Origin: Providencia rettgeri
GTDB lineage: Bacteria > Pseudomonadota > Gammaproteobacteria > Enterobacterales > Enterobacteriaceae
Assembly (NCBI RefSeq): GCF_023205015.1
Contig: NZ_CP096258.1
Location: 682,001-746,000, forward strand
Direction: 5' to 3'
Length of the DNA stretch: 64,000 nt
The stretch's first letter is position 1, and each line of letters begins with the position of its first letter. A program made the position numbers and the translations under genes. The notes under the pieces were generated by a model. It did no database searches and was not told where the DNA came from. It worked only from the letters and a program-made list of their open reading frames with translations. Shown in pieces: positions 1-12,213 of the stretch.

Positions 1-2653
<2,653 letters not shown>

Positions 2654-2792
2654 GACAACACCGAAGGTGTTTTAGAGAGATTGGGTTGTTTTTGATAGCG
2701 AGTGAGAAGCCGAGAGGTGAAGGACACACAGCTTGTTTGAGATTGATGTTTTGGTTTAGTGAATAAAAAACTAAACGGAAACAAACAGAATT

Positions 2793-2912
2793 TGTCTGGC
2801 GGCAATAGCGCGGTGGTCCCACCTGACCCCATGCCGAACTCAGTAGTGAAACGCCGTAGCGCCGATGGTAGTGTGGGGTCTCCCCATGTGAGAGTAGGGA
2901 ACTGCCAGACAT
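2793..2912 (+). rRNA. rrf: 5S ribosomal RNA
   Basis: A 120-nt 5S rRNA. The ends pair (TGTCTGGC at the 5' end, GCCAGACA at the 3' end) and the internal CCCATGCCGAACTCAG stretch is the conserved 5S signature. It lies about 140 nt after the 23S gene, the usual rrn arrangement. The region between holds no tRNA. Confidence 0.97.
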
Positions 2913-2924
2913 TAAATTAGTGAA

Positions 2925-2951
2925 GAAGCCACCCATTGGGTGGCTTTTTTA
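2925..2951 (+). terminator. Rho-independent terminator of the rrn operon
   Basis: Stem AGCCACCC / GGGTGGCT with a 3-4 nt loop, followed by a T run, 13 nt after 5S. Confidence 0.92.
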
Positions 2952-3005
2952 CGTTTGGGGGTAATGAACTAATTGTTGATGCTAGAAGTGAAGTTCCTTA
3001 ATATT

Positions 3006-3082
3006 CCAACTCCCAACTCCCAACTCCCAACTCCCAACTCCCAACTCCCAACTCCCAACTCCCAACTCCCAACTCCCAACTC
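3006..3082. repeat. 11 perfect tandem copies of a 7-bp unit
   Basis: CCAACTC is repeated 11 times without error, then breaks down at 3083. It is a variable-number tandem repeat just behind the rrn terminator. Nothing shows that it is transcribed or translated. The unit of seven would shift any reading frame if the copy number changes. Confidence 0.95.
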
Positions 3083-3175
3083 CCACTTCTTTCTTTTAAC
3101 GGCTCACTTAATTTAATCCTTCTACGCAGGGCGATTAGTCATGAATATAACTATCGCAAATGGAAGTTCATGATA

Positions 3176-3864
3176 CAAAGTAGTGAGTAACAGCTCACAT
3201 GTTGAAGAGTGCGCGGAGACAAGTGCTGAGTGTGGGGTTAGGCAGCATGAGTTAAGAGAATTAAGTCAAGCAATCGGCAGATGACACTCGGTGGTATTGT
3301 GATCATGAATGGAAGCTCTGGAACCAAAGTAGTGAGTAACAGCTCACGTGTTTTTTAATTAAGTGAATATAACTCAATAAAATGAAATGGATATAGTTTG
3401 TTGGTAATTATCTATTACTCCAGAGAATGTAATCACTTGGGCCAAAGTAGTAAGTAACAACTCACGTGTTGAAGAGCGCGCGGAGATAAGTGATGGCTTT
3501 GGGGTAAAAAGAGTTAAGAGAGCTAGGTTAGGCAATCGATAGGTGACTCTTAGTGGTATTGGTTCTGTGAATGAAAATTCTGGATATAAAGTAGTGAGTA
3601 ACAACTCGCTTGTTGAGGTGGGGCGGTGGCTGCTGGCGATGGTGGTGGGGTGATAGGAACTAAAGAGTAATGGAAGAAAAGCGTTTGTATTGGTGTGACG
3701 GATGGATATTTTAGACGCAAAGTAGTGAGTAACAGCTCACTTGTTCCTTAACTAAGTATAGTTAATTTCAATAAAATCAAATAAGTATATTGAGTCGACA
3801 ATTATCTATTGTTGGAGTGAATGTACTTGCTTGTGGTAAAGCAGTAAGTAACAGCTCACTTGTT
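3176..3864. repeat. Six dispersed copies of a ~27-bp hairpin-forming repeat within a larger duplicated array
   Basis: Near-identical blocks begin at about 3176, 3326, 3444, 3588, 3719 and 3838, spaced 118-150 bp apart. Each has the core AAAGTAGTGAGTAACAGCTC followed by ACnTGTT; GTGAG and CTCAC form short inverted arms. The DNA between copies is also repeated in degenerate form: the stretch after copy 1 resembles that after copy 3, and the stretch after copy 2 resembles that after copy 5. This suggests old tandem duplication of units of 120-150 bp. No convincing coding sequence is present. The family is unknown to me. Confidence 0.85.
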
Positions 3865-4208
3865 ATGGAAATATAAAAATATAGCTGGAAGGAAAGTAAT
3901 AAAATGTAGAAAATAAGGTGGTAGTAATTTTCTAACTGATTAATTGTTATATAAAAACATGAGTCAGATTTATTGATAAAGAGAGTGGATTAGATAAAAG
4001 TTATCAATAATATTTATTATTGAAGATAGGCCGGGAGAGAATATTAATCTAACTTAAACTTAAATCAATACTATTGCTAAATGGAGTTTAATAATATTAC
4101 GTTTATTATTTGAGTATTTATAATTTTACAAATAGATATAAATTTTTTTCATAATTAAAAATGAAGATTAGAAAGTTAAATTATCAATATAAATGTTATA
4201 AAACATAT
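3865..4208. other. AT-rich intergenic stretch
   Basis: Very AT-rich DNA between the repeat array and the 3' end of idi. I see no gene, RNA or clear terminator in it. Confidence 0.6.
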
Positions 4209-4724
4209 TTATTTAAAATCCAATAAAGTAAATTCTTCTAATATTTTTTTGAACCACGGTGTGAAAATATCAGGATTAAGAACGATCTCTTGTTTTAATT
4301 GAGGAAGACTTACCCACCTTATAGATGAGACTTCATCTCTATTCGGTTGAATATATTGGTTATAATAACCAATAAAAATATGGTCATACTCATGTTCAAT
4401 TAAGCCTCCTTGAACGTCAGCCTTATAAATTAAGGAACCTATATGAGTCAATGGAGTGACAAAACCTAATTCCTCTTGAAGGCGACGTTCAGCAGCTTTC
4501 TGAGTCTCTTCATTTGGTCTAGGGTGACTACAGCAAGAATTTGCCCATTGTCCTGCTGAATGATATTTATGAAAAGCACGTTGTTGAATTAGTAGCTCAT
4601 TTTGTTCATTAAAGATAAATACTGAGAATGCTCGATGTAAGTGACCGAGCTGATGTGCCAATAGCTTTGGCATAACTCCAATAGGTTGGTCATGCTCATC
4701 GACTAAAATTAATTCATCTTCCAT
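4209..4724 (-). CDS. idi: Isopentenyl-diphosphate delta-isomerase (type I, Nudix fold)
   Basis: Interconverts isopentenyl and dimethylallyl diphosphate in isoprenoid synthesis, in the cytoplasm. The 171-aa protein is close to the usual ~180 aa of bacterial type I enzymes. It contains the metal-binding and catalytic stretch HSAGQWANSCCSHPRP (around residues 55-70, with the active-site Cys) and the Nudix-like AERRLQEELGF helix (about residues 78-88), followed by HEYDHIF. It stands alone, with no linked isoprenoid gene. In bacteria using the DXP route this gene is usually dispensable but balances the two products. The start is the only good ATG ahead of the conserved region. Confidence 0.93.
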   Translation of the reverse strand: MEDELILVDEHDQPIGVMPKLLAHQLGHLHRAFSVFIFNEQNELLIQQRAFHKYHSAGQWANSCCSHPRPNEETQKAAERRLQEELGFVTPLTHIGSLIYKADVQGGLIEHEYDHIFIGYYNQYIQPNRDEVSSIRWVSLPQLKQEIVLNPDIFTPWFKKILEEFTLLDFK

Positions 4725-4867
4725 TTATATTATTTTCCGTCATTAAATGATTGCTTTAGTTTAGTATAATTAAAAATATAAGTTTGCATATTAGAGCTGT
4801 TTAATTATAAATATAATTATTTTTAACTCACAGCTATCATAAGGTGATATAGCTGTGAGAATAAAAA

Positions 4868-5524
4868 TTATTTTTGTTGTAAAACCCAAACCGCAGCTTC
4901 AACTCTTGATTTTAAATTGAGTTTTTTTAGTAAATGTTTAACATGTACTTTTACTGTGCTTTCTGCAATATCGAGTTTACGAGCTATCATTTTATTTGAT
5001 AAACCCTGAGAGATCAGTTCTAAAATATCGGCCTCTCTTGGTGTCAATGAGGCAATATTATTATCATCCTGTGTGGTGTTATCTCTTAGTGATTCAGCAA
5101 GCACAGAGGCTAATGTTGGGCTGACAACTAACTTACCGCTTGCAGCTTCTTTAAGGGCTACGATAAGCTCTTCAGGCTCCATATCTTTTAGTAAATAACC
5201 ATCGGCACCTCTTTTTAGTGCATTGACTAAATCATCACTATAATTAGAAACGGTAAAAAGAATAATTCTACCTGATAGCTCTCGCTTCCTAAGTTCATCG
5301 AGAGTTTCAAAACCATTCATGCCTGGCATGTTGAGATCAAGTAAGATAAGGTCAGGATCTTGCTCTTCAGCGATCTGTATGCCAGTTTTACCGTCTCCAG
5401 CCTCACCGATAACTTGCAATGAAGACTCCAAACTAATCAATTGTTTGACTCCATTTCTTAGCATCGGATGATCATCAATAAGTAGAATGGTTGATTTTTC
5501 GTTCATTATATTTGTGTTTTCCAT
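4868..5524 (-). CDS. narL: Nitrate/nitrite response regulator NarL
   Basis: Two-component response regulator that switches anaerobic respiratory genes in answer to nitrate. The 218-aa protein has a receiver domain (LLIDDHPMLRNG with the acidic pocket, phospho-acceptor Asp in LILLDLNMPGMNG, about residue 65, and KRGADGYLLKD with the conserved Lys) and a C-terminal LuxR-type helix-turn-helix (LTPREADILELISQGLSNKM, then STVKVHVKHLLKKL). It is close to E. coli NarL throughout. The start lies 18 nt after the narX stop, so the two form an operon. A second Met at codon 7 is an alternative start. No narGHJI or narK gene is in the window. Confidence 0.95.
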   Translation of the reverse strand: MENTNIMNEKSTILLIDDHPMLRNGVKQLISLESSLQVIGEAGDGKTGIQIAEEQDPDLILLDLNMPGMNGFETLDELRKRELSGRIILFTVSNYSDDLVNALKRGADGYLLKDMEPEELIVALKEAASGKLVVSPTLASVLAESLRDNTTQDDNNIASLTPREADILELISQGLSNKMIARKLDIAESTVKVHVKHLLKKLNLKSRVEAAVWVLQQK

Positions 5525-5542
5525 AGATGATTTTCCGGTATG

Positions 5543-7300
5543 TTAAGCGTCAGATAAAGGGAAGGTAACTTTTACCTCTGTTCCACCTTGAGGCCTAGGT
5601 GTAATACAACAATTTCCATTAAGGCTTAATGCTCTTTCTCTCATAATAATAAGCCCATAATGGTTAAGTTTATCAGTATTTGACGTGATCCCTGAACCAT
5701 CGTCAGTCACTGTAATTGTAACAATACCATTATACTGGTTTAATGAAACCTCAGCCCATTTTGCATTAGCGTGTTTTAAAATATTAGTTAATGCCTCTCG
5801 GACTATTTGTATTATATGAATAGATTGATGCGGTGAAATACTTTTCGCGGGTAGATCGTAATTTAAGTCTATTGTATATCCTACACGTTCACTAAATTCA
5901 CTAATGGTACTTTCTAATGAGGGAAGTAAGCCAGGCTCCATTAATTTAAGCCTAAATGTGGTTAATAATTCTCTTAACTGGCTATATGCGGTATTAATCT
6001 CGCTACGCATTTCTGTTAACAGCTGTTGAGGTTTTTCTGGTAATGGTTCTGGCTGTAATTGCAGATAGCTAATTTGCATTTTCAGACAGGATAAAGATTG
6101 AGCAATAGAGTCATGAAGTTCGCGTGCAATTGCAGAACGTTCATCCATGATAAGTAACTGTTGCTGTTGTTCTATCTGGTGCTCCATGGCTAGCATACCA
6201 GAGATTTGTTTAGCTAAAACAGAAACGAGACTGTTTTGCTCATCTGAAAGTATTTGGTTATCTTCAATCTCTCCAATAATAATGCCATAACGATGCATAT
6301 TGTCTGATAAATCCCACTGTAAACTGAGCGGTTTTTCGATTGAAGCTTGTTGTTCTAGTTGCGTTGTATTCACTTCAGATAACCCGGTTGAATGGCAGCA
6401 TATTTCGTGAAAATATGTTTCGTTGCTTTCTTCATACAACCGTAAACTGAGATTTTTGAGTATGGTAATATTTTCTAGTTCAATAAGGACTTTTTGTAAT
6501 CGCAAGTAGAGAGGATCTGATGAATGAAGGATTTGGCTTGATTGATATAAATATGATAACACTTTATTTTTTGTGATTAAGTCTGCAGTTTTCTCAGCAA
6601 CCCTTTCTTCAAGCTGATGATAACTTAATGCTAATTCATCCGACATTTGGTTAAGTGTTTCTCCGAGCGCATTTAATTCATCTTGCCTATTATTTTTAGG
6701 GTAGCGTTGGCTAAAATCTTTTCGTCCAATTGCATTGACCATTGATAATAATTTAACCCATGGATAATAAATTTTTCTGCGCAGGTGCCAGATGGTTCCA
6801 GCGAGTAATAAGAATACTAAACTGATAAAAATCAGTTGTGTCATAGCAACATAAGCAATCTTACTTTCCGTTTTTTCATCAATATTATGAACTAATTCAT
6901 CAAGTTTACTGACAAATGATATAACTTCGTATCTTGCATCATTAGGGGTATTTGCTTTTATTAATGAAGGCTTTAAGACATGTAACCAATAATTGTAAAG
7001 CTCATCAAATTGCGGCGTTAAATTTTCGATTTTTACAACTTGAGTCAGTTCAGGGCTGATGAGGTCAGATTCTAATGCATCGAGATAACGCTGATTTTGA
7101 GTATTTAAAGGAACGAGAGAAAGTAACCTGTAGCTCTGCATTCGCAGTGAACCTGATTTATTTATTGCATGGGCATTACCTTGCACACTTATAATCATTC
7201 GATTGGAAATCGTCATCCCAATAATTCCTAAGATCGCAATAAGTAGCATTAGACCGATCACTTGGTTAATGATTGAAAATCGACGATACAACGTGGGCAT
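5543..7300 (-). CDS. narX: Nitrate/nitrite sensor histidine kinase NarX
   Basis: Inner-membrane sensor kinase that phosphorylates NarL when nitrate binds in the periplasm. The 585-aa protein matches the usual length. In order it has a first membrane helix (residues ~12-32), the conserved nitrate-binding P-box in the periplasmic domain (INKSGSLRMQSYRLL, ~44-58), a second membrane helix (~150-168), HAMP (~170-220), a cytoplasmic central region, the HPK-7 type H-box RELHDSIAQSLSC with the phosphorylated His near residue 396, and an ATPase domain (REALTNILKHANA and DDGSGI). It is the first gene of narXL. The closer NarX, rather than NarQ, assignment rests on linkage to narL and similarity. Confidence 0.93.
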   Translation of the reverse strand: MPTLYRRFSIINQVIGLMLLIAILGIIGMTISNRMIISVQGNAHAINKSGSLRMQSYRLLSLVPLNTQNQRYLDALESDLISPELTQVVKIENLTPQFDELYNYWLHVLKPSLIKANTPNDARYEVISFVSKLDELVHNIDEKTESKIAYVAMTQLIFISLVFLLLAGTIWHLRRKIYYPWVKLLSMVNAIGRKDFSQRYPKNNRQDELNALGETLNQMSDELALSYHQLEERVAEKTADLITKNKVLSYLYQSSQILHSSDPLYLRLQKVLIELENITILKNLSLRLYEESNETYFHEICCHSTGLSEVNTTQLEQQASIEKPLSLQWDLSDNMHRYGIIIGEIEDNQILSDEQNSLVSVLAKQISGMLAMEHQIEQQQQLLIMDERSAIARELHDSIAQSLSCLKMQISYLQLQPEPLPEKPQQLLTEMRSEINTAYSQLRELLTTFRLKLMEPGLLPSLESTISEFSERVGYTIDLNYDLPAKSISPHQSIHIIQIVREALTNILKHANAKWAEVSLNQYNGIVTITVTDDGSGITSNTDKLNHYGLIIMRERALSLNGNCCITPRPQGGTEVKVTFPLSDA

Positions 7301-7672
7301 GTGTCACTTCCTTAAAGAGTCGTACTAGTGAACTTAAAATGCATATTTCTCGTATTGTTCATAAAGGGTTGAATATTAAATATACTACTTTGGTAGTATA
7401 TTTGGGGATTTATAACAAAATAGTAAATAGAAAATAAAATTCTTCGTTGAGTTTTATCGTGTTATATATTGATATATAAGATTAAATTTTATTTTACCGT
7501 GAATGAATTTACGTATTATAGCGTAAATTAAAGATGAGTTTCTTTTGATTTAGATCAGTTTAAATATCGAAGTAAGTCAGTGTATAGAATAATACATATC
7601 GAAAGTATTTTTGATAATCATATCAATGATAGAAAGAAGGGCAGCCCTAATGGATAGAACTACCTTTTTGTT
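7301..7672. other. AT-rich intergenic region upstream of narXL
   Basis: About 370 bp between the start of narX and the stop of the yedI-like gene. It must hold the narX promoter. It is too AT-rich for me to choose a -35/-10 pair with confidence, and I see no gene. Confidence 0.5.
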
Positions 7673-8587
7673 TTAAACTTTTTTTAATTTTTTGAATAGT
7701 GAGATTATCGCAACAAGGATTAGACCTGTTACTAGCCCAAAAAATAAATTAATTATAGTTGGTAGGATAAACTGCATAGTACTACCAATGATCGGTGTTA
7801 AGGTCGCAGTAAACGATATTTCTGTAATCCACTCTGAAATATAGCTAATACCATGCGTTAGAATACCACCACCGACCATAAACATCGCGGCTGTTCCAAC
7901 AACAGATAATGTTTTCATCAGATAAGGTGTTGAATAAATTAAGGTATTACCGAGTTTCTTTAATAAAGAAGACGTTTTCTTTTGTAAATAAAAGCCTAAG
8001 TCATCTAATTTTACAATACCTGCAACTAAGCCATATACACCGATAGTCATCACAAGAGCAATGATTGAGAGTACAGCGACTTGGTTAATAAAAGTGGTAG
8101 TGGAAACTATGCCTAATGTGATGGCAATAATTTCAGCTGATAAAACAAAATCAGTACGAATCGCCCCTTTGATTTTTTTACTTTCAAACTCTTTCAGCTG
8201 TTCTGCTGATAATTCAAGTTGGTTTTGGGGGATAGAGCCTTCTACGTTAGTAAAGAATAGCTTATGAGTAATTTTTTCTGCGCCTTCAAAGCAAAGGTAG
8301 GCCCCACCAATCATGAGCAGTGGTGTGATAGCCCAAGGAATAAATGCACTAATTAGCAATGCTAAGGGCACGAGTATTAATTTATTGATAAATGACCCTT
8401 TAGCAACAGCCCAAACAACGGGAATTTCTCTATCCGCGCGAACACCAGTAACTTGCTGGGCGTTTAGTGCGAGGTCATCACCTAAAACTCCAGAGGTTTT
8501 TTTGGCGGCCATTTTTGTCATGACGGAAACATCGTCTAGTACAGCGGCAATATCATCAAGTAATGTGAGTAAGCTACTTCCAGCCAC
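7673..8587 (-). CDS. yedI: YedI-like inner-membrane protein (DUF808)
   Basis: Membrane protein of unknown function. The 304-aa sequence opens MAGSSLLTLLDDIAAVLDDV and continues with SVMTKMAAKKTSGVLGDDL and the ARTPVTCW-free run VAKGSFINKLILVPLALLIS, all typical of the YedI/DUF808 family, whose E. coli member is ~305 aa. Several hydrophobic helices are visible (about residues 70-90, 150-185, 225-245, 270-298). It is monocistronic here. The strong conservation of the cytoplasmic N terminus suggests a defined but unidentified role. Confidence 0.9.
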   Translation of the reverse strand: MAGSSLLTLLDDIAAVLDDVSVMTKMAAKKTSGVLGDDLALNAQQVTGVRADREIPVVWAVAKGSFINKLILVPLALLISAFIPWAITPLLMIGGAYLCFEGAEKITHKLFFTNVEGSIPQNQLELSAEQLKEFESKKIKGAIRTDFVLSAEIIAITLGIVSTTTFINQVAVLSIIALVMTIGVYGLVAGIVKLDDLGFYLQKKTSSLLKKLGNTLIYSTPYLMKTLSVVGTAAMFMVGGGILTHGISYISEWITEISFTATLTPIIGSTMQFILPTIINLFFGLVTGLILVAIISLFKKLKKV

Positions 8588-8905
8588 AAGAATATCCTCA
8601 ATATTTTTAAGGTGTCATTAATGTTTATTAGGCCAATTAATGGATAATTAGTTCATTACAATATAAACCATACTTACAAATAAGATGATTCCAATAAGAT
8701 AATGTCATTGCTGTTGATAAACCTGAATTTTGAATTATTAAATTTTTATGACAATGGAACCAATATGTTTTTTTAGTTTCTAAATTATTAATTTTAGTAA
8801 AGTAACATACAGTTATCTACTATTTTATTTTATATTTTTTTTATTTATTTGGTTTAATTATTTGTTTTATGAATAATTTTTAATGGATTGGTATAGGGTT
8901 AATAC
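8588..8905. other. AT-rich divergent intergenic region
   Basis: About 320 bp between the divergent yedI-like and glycosyltransferase genes, presumably with both promoters. No conserved operator, RNA or small gene is evident. Confidence 0.5.
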
Positions 8906-9892
8906 ATGTCTTCTCAGCCAGTTTTGAGTATTGTCGTTGCTGTATATAATGGTGAAAAATTTTTACCTCAGTTTTTTGATAGCTTAATCGCTCAAAAGTT
9001 AGAAAATTGGGAATTGATTGTTGTTAATGATGGCTCTAAAGATAAAAGTGAAGACATCATTAAGTCTTATGCGGATAAATTTGCACATTTGAAAGTGCTT
9101 TACCAAGAGAATCAAGGGGTTTCAGTCGCTCGTAATACGGGGATGGTTGAGGCTACTGGAAAATACATTACATTCCCTGATATTGATGATGAAATTAGTC
9201 CGCAAATGTACGGGCGTTTATTAGAAATCGCACTATCAAATGACCTCGATGTTGCAACCTGTAATGGGACTTATGTTTACACTAATGGTGATGCACCAAA
9301 AGCAATTTTTCCGCCGAATAAAGTTCCATCAACTGGGGTGATTTCAGGCCCTGAGTGGCTTGAAACTGGCTTAAGTTCACGCAAGTTTTTGCATGTAACT
9401 TGGTTGAATTTATATCGTTTAGACATGTTGCGCCAACACAATTTTTTCTTTGAGCCCAAATTACATCACCAAGACATTCCTTGGACGACTGAAGTGTTAC
9501 TCGTGGCGAACCGCGTACAATTTATTAATGAACAATACTACCGATATTTAATCCATAACCAATCTGTTTCACACTCATTGAGTGGTGATGAACGCGCAGT
9601 CCGCAAGATAAAAACCTATCTGAAGATTATTGATATGCTGTTAAATATTTACCAGCGGTATCCTGAGCAAGTAAAACAAGCACCGGCTTGTCTATGGCAG
9701 GTAGGAAAAGAAGGCTTAGGGGTGATTCAAGCGCTATTAGCTATCAAATCACCAGATGTACAGAAGGAAATGGTACAACTATTTTTTGATAAGGGTTATT
9801 GGCAAATAGTGTGGGCACATGCAACAACAGTAAAATTAAAATGGCGATTAATTAGGCGCTATACGAAGCTAAAAGAAATTATCAAATCATAA
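8906..9892 (+). CDS. Family 2 glycosyltransferase
   Basis: Transfers a sugar from a nucleotide-sugar donor, probably to a lipid-linked or surface glycan. The 328-aa protein has the GT-A fold N terminus (LSIVVAVYNGEKFLPQFFDS, then ELIVVNDGSKDKSEDI), the NQGVSVARNTGM stretch and a DxD-type metal site, DIDDE, near residue 92-97. No transmembrane segment is clear. It stands alone between a divergent gene and a convergent terminator, not in a polysaccharide cluster, so the acceptor cannot be inferred. Confidence 0.85.
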   Translation: MSSQPVLSIVVAVYNGEKFLPQFFDSLIAQKLENWELIVVNDGSKDKSEDIIKSYADKFAHLKVLYQENQGVSVARNTGMVEATGKYITFPDIDDEISPQMYGRLLEIALSNDLDVATCNGTYVYTNGDAPKAIFPPNKVPSTGVISGPEWLETGLSSRKFLHVTWLNLYRLDMLRQHNFFFEPKLHHQDIPWTTEVLLVANRVQFINEQYYRYLIHNQSVSHSLSGDERAVRKIKTYLKIIDMLLNIYQRYPEQVKQAPACLWQVGKEGLGVIQALLAIKSPDVQKEMVQLFFDKGYWQIVWAHATTVKLKWRLIRRYTKLKEIIKS

Positions 9893-9899
9893 TTTACTG

Positions 9900-9932
9900 A
9901 AAAGGTAGCTATTTTTATAGGCTACCTTTTTT
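9900..9932. terminator. Bidirectional rho-independent terminator
   Basis: Stem AAAAGGTAGC / GCTACCTTTT with a T run on one side and an A run on the other, placed between the convergent glycosyltransferase and nucleoside hydrolase genes. Confidence 0.85.
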
Positions 9933-9936
9933 GTTT

Positions 9937-10881
9937 CTATTTTTCTAATTGCTTTAGAGAAGCAATGAACATGTCCCATAACAAAGGGTTATTTAACTTT
10001 GTAGCGACTTGTGTATGGCATTCTGGTTTAGCGGGGTGGCGGAAGTCAGTCACCGTCATACCCGTTGTTAAAGCGCCTTGCAGTTCGATATCAATCGGAG
10101 CTTTAATCGTTTCCATTATGGATGGGTCGATAACATAAGCAACGGCACATAGATCGTGAACAGGAGCATGGTCGGTATAGCCATTACGTCTGCGGTAACC
10201 TGCAGTGTAGTAATTTAGGGATTCAACAACAAAATCACTTACAGGTGTGCTTAACGCGGCAATTGTTTCCATTATTTGGTCGTCTGGCCTTGCTTGATGT
10301 GTAAGATCTAGTCCAATCATAGTGATAGGCCAAGTTTCATTAAACACAATATGAGCCGCCTCAGGGTCTATAAGGATATTAAATTCAGCGACTGCAGTGC
10401 GATTACCGGTATGGTAGCCTCCTCCCATTAATACCACTTCTTTGACTAACTCTACAATTTCAGGTGCTTTTCTTACTGCCAAAGCAATATTTGTAAGCCC
10501 TCCAATCGGTACGAGAGTCACCGTTTTAGGGGGGTGTGACTTGAGCGTATCAATAATTAAGTCAACAGCATGGCGTGGATCAATAGGTAGTTTGGGTTCG
10601 GGGAGGTGAGTGCCGTCAAGGCCTGTTGTCCCATGAACTTCTGGAGCAGTTTGAATTGTTCTCACAAGTGGTCGAGCGCAACCCGCAGCGATAGGGATAT
10701 TATTTATACTCGCGAATTCTATAATTGCGCGTGCATTATGGGTGACTTTATCTAAAGTTTGGTTTCCGACGACAGTCGTTACTGCAAGTAATTCTATATT
10801 TGAATTGCCTAATGCTAAGAAAATTGCCATTGCATCATCATGGCCAGGGTCACAATCGATAATAATTTTATTTTTAGACAT
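9937..10881 (-). CDS. Ribonucleoside hydrolase (IunH/Rih family)
   Basis: Hydrolyses ribonucleosides to base and ribose for nucleoside salvage. The 314-aa protein matches the Rih family (304-313 aa in E. coli). It has the calcium-binding DCDPGHDDAM motif at residues 9-18, the VHGTTGLDG stretch near residue 82, VLMGGGYHTGN (~150) and TDHAPVHDLCAVAY with the second conserved Asp/His (~240). Motifs resemble RihA/RihB, but I cannot decide between pyrimidine-preferring and broad-specificity types. No transporter gene is attached. Confidence 0.88.
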   Translation of the reverse strand: MSKNKIIIDCDPGHDDAMAIFLALGNSNIELLAVTTVVGNQTLDKVTHNARAIIEFASINNIPIAAGCARPLVRTIQTAPEVHGTTGLDGTHLPEPKLPIDPRHAVDLIIDTLKSHPPKTVTLVPIGGLTNIALAVRKAPEIVELVKEVVLMGGGYHTGNRTAVAEFNILIDPEAAHIVFNETWPITMIGLDLTHQARPDDQIMETIAALSTPVSDFVVESLNYYTAGYRRRNGYTDHAPVHDLCAVAYVIDPSIMETIKAPIDIELQGALTTGMTVTDFRHPAKPECHTQVATKLNNPLLWDMFIASLKQLEK

Positions 10882-11146
10882 TATTTATCCTTTTCTTAAA
10901 TTATTCTCCTTTAATTAACATAATATAGGGATAAATTTATTTTTATGTGATGTAAGTTCTATTTTTATGAATGTTAATGTAATGAAATTATTCATCAGGG
11001 TAACTAACGAGGAGTGATGTGATTAACATATTAATAACAATCGTGTTGAGTTTATAAAGATAATGTGTTCTTTATGTAATTTTAAGCAATATAAATGAAA
11101 CCGCCTAGATGGTTTTTATTAACAAGTTAATGATTGAGGAGGCAGA

Positions 11147-11890
11147 ATGGAGAACTATCTAGAAAGATTACCTGATGTTATTGATTCTGTTGCAACTAAT
11201 CAGTTTTACCCTAATTTATTATCATGGTTGTCTTCACTTATTGCATTTGATAATGCGATTGTTTACTCCTTTGAAAAAGGATCTCCTCCCCGATTTCTTT
11301 CCAAAGTAGAGCGCCGTAATAGCGATAGTATTAACAGAATCTATCAACGAGGTGCTTATTTAATGGACCCATTCTACCAAGAAATCCAAAGAGGGGGGGC
11401 TTCCAAAGTGTTAACACTAAAAGAACTCGCGCCTAAAGGATTTTATCATACAGATTATTATCTCAATTTTTATCGTAAAACAGGGTGGTGTGATGAGGCT
11501 GGGTTGCTATTAGATATTTCAGATGATAGCCAATTAGGTATTTTTTTTGGTAATGAAAATAGACCTTTTTTCTCGGAAAAATATATGCAGGCACCACTTA
11601 AAGATGCTTTCGATATCATTCGTAGTATGGTCAAACTTCATAAAGATGTTTCTCCTTCTTCGGTGTCGAATTACCACCAAAATACAGACATGCAAACACG
11701 ATTTGGGCTAACACCGAGAGAGTGTGAAGTTGTCGAGTTAATCCTAGCGGGTAAAGGTTCACCACAAATAGCACAGGCACTTTTCATTAGTTTAGGGACA
11801 GTGAAAAATCACCGTAAGAATATCTATCAAAAATTGAGTATTAACTCACAGGTTGAATTGTTTAACTTATTAATGAATAGGCTAAGTTAA
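11147..11890 (+). CDS. LuxR-family transcriptional regulator
   Basis: A 247-aa DNA-binding regulator. The C terminus has a standard LuxR/GerE helix-turn-helix (LTPRECEVVELILAGKGSPQ, then SLGTVKNHRKNIYQKL, about residues 188-235). The N-terminal ~170 residues have no receiver Asp pocket and no recognisable acyl-homoserine-lactone motif; they may be a GAF-like sensor. A GAGGAGG-type ribosome site lies just before the ATG. It directly precedes an FAD oxidase operon on the same strand and is a likely regulator of it (inference). A related-architecture LuxR gene lies at the other end of the cluster. Confidence 0.8.
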   Translation: MENYLERLPDVIDSVATNQFYPNLLSWLSSLIAFDNAIVYSFEKGSPPRFLSKVERRNSDSINRIYQRGAYLMDPFYQEIQRGGASKVLTLKELAPKGFYHTDYYLNFYRKTGWCDEAGLLLDISDDSQLGIFFGNENRPFFSEKYMQAPLKDAFDIIRSMVKLHKDVSPSSVSNYHQNTDMQTRFGLTPRECEVVELILAGKGSPQIAQALFISLGTVKNHRKNIYQKLSINSQVELFNLLMNRLS

Positions 11891-12213
11891 ATGCAATTAA
11901 TCAATAATATATTGATTTAATAAGGTTTTGTGGGCGTTTTCTTTTTTGTTACTATGTTATTTCTTTTGATTTTGTCTAAATAGTTTTAGTGAACTAAAAT
12001 TAATAAATACGATTGTTAATATAAGAATGATTTTTCAATCTATTGATTTTTAATGTTTTTTATATTTTATTGTAAATTTTGTTATTATTTAAATATTCTA
12101 CTTGGCTAACAGTTGTTAACTTTATGTTTCGAATGTCCCTAAAGGGATATGTAATTGTTAATGCAAGGTTAAGATAATCGAGTTATCCAAAGATACTAAA
12201 TAGGGTATCCATA
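11891..12213. promoter_or_regulatory. Promoter region of the FAD oxidase operon with palindromes
   Basis: The 320-bp AT-rich leader holds a short palindrome TCCCTAAAGGGA at 12136-12147, and GTTAAC-type repeats at about 12114-12120. They are candidate binding sites for the neighbouring LuxR-type regulator. No other gene is seen. Confidence 0.45.

Noticed and set aside
3374..3604. A 76-codon frame in the repeat array
   Set aside because: It crosses repeat copies, has no homologue that I recognise and low-complexity composition.
3176..3864. Possible CRISPR array
   Set aside because: Spacers are 90-120 bp, unequal and similar to each other; no cas genes nearby.
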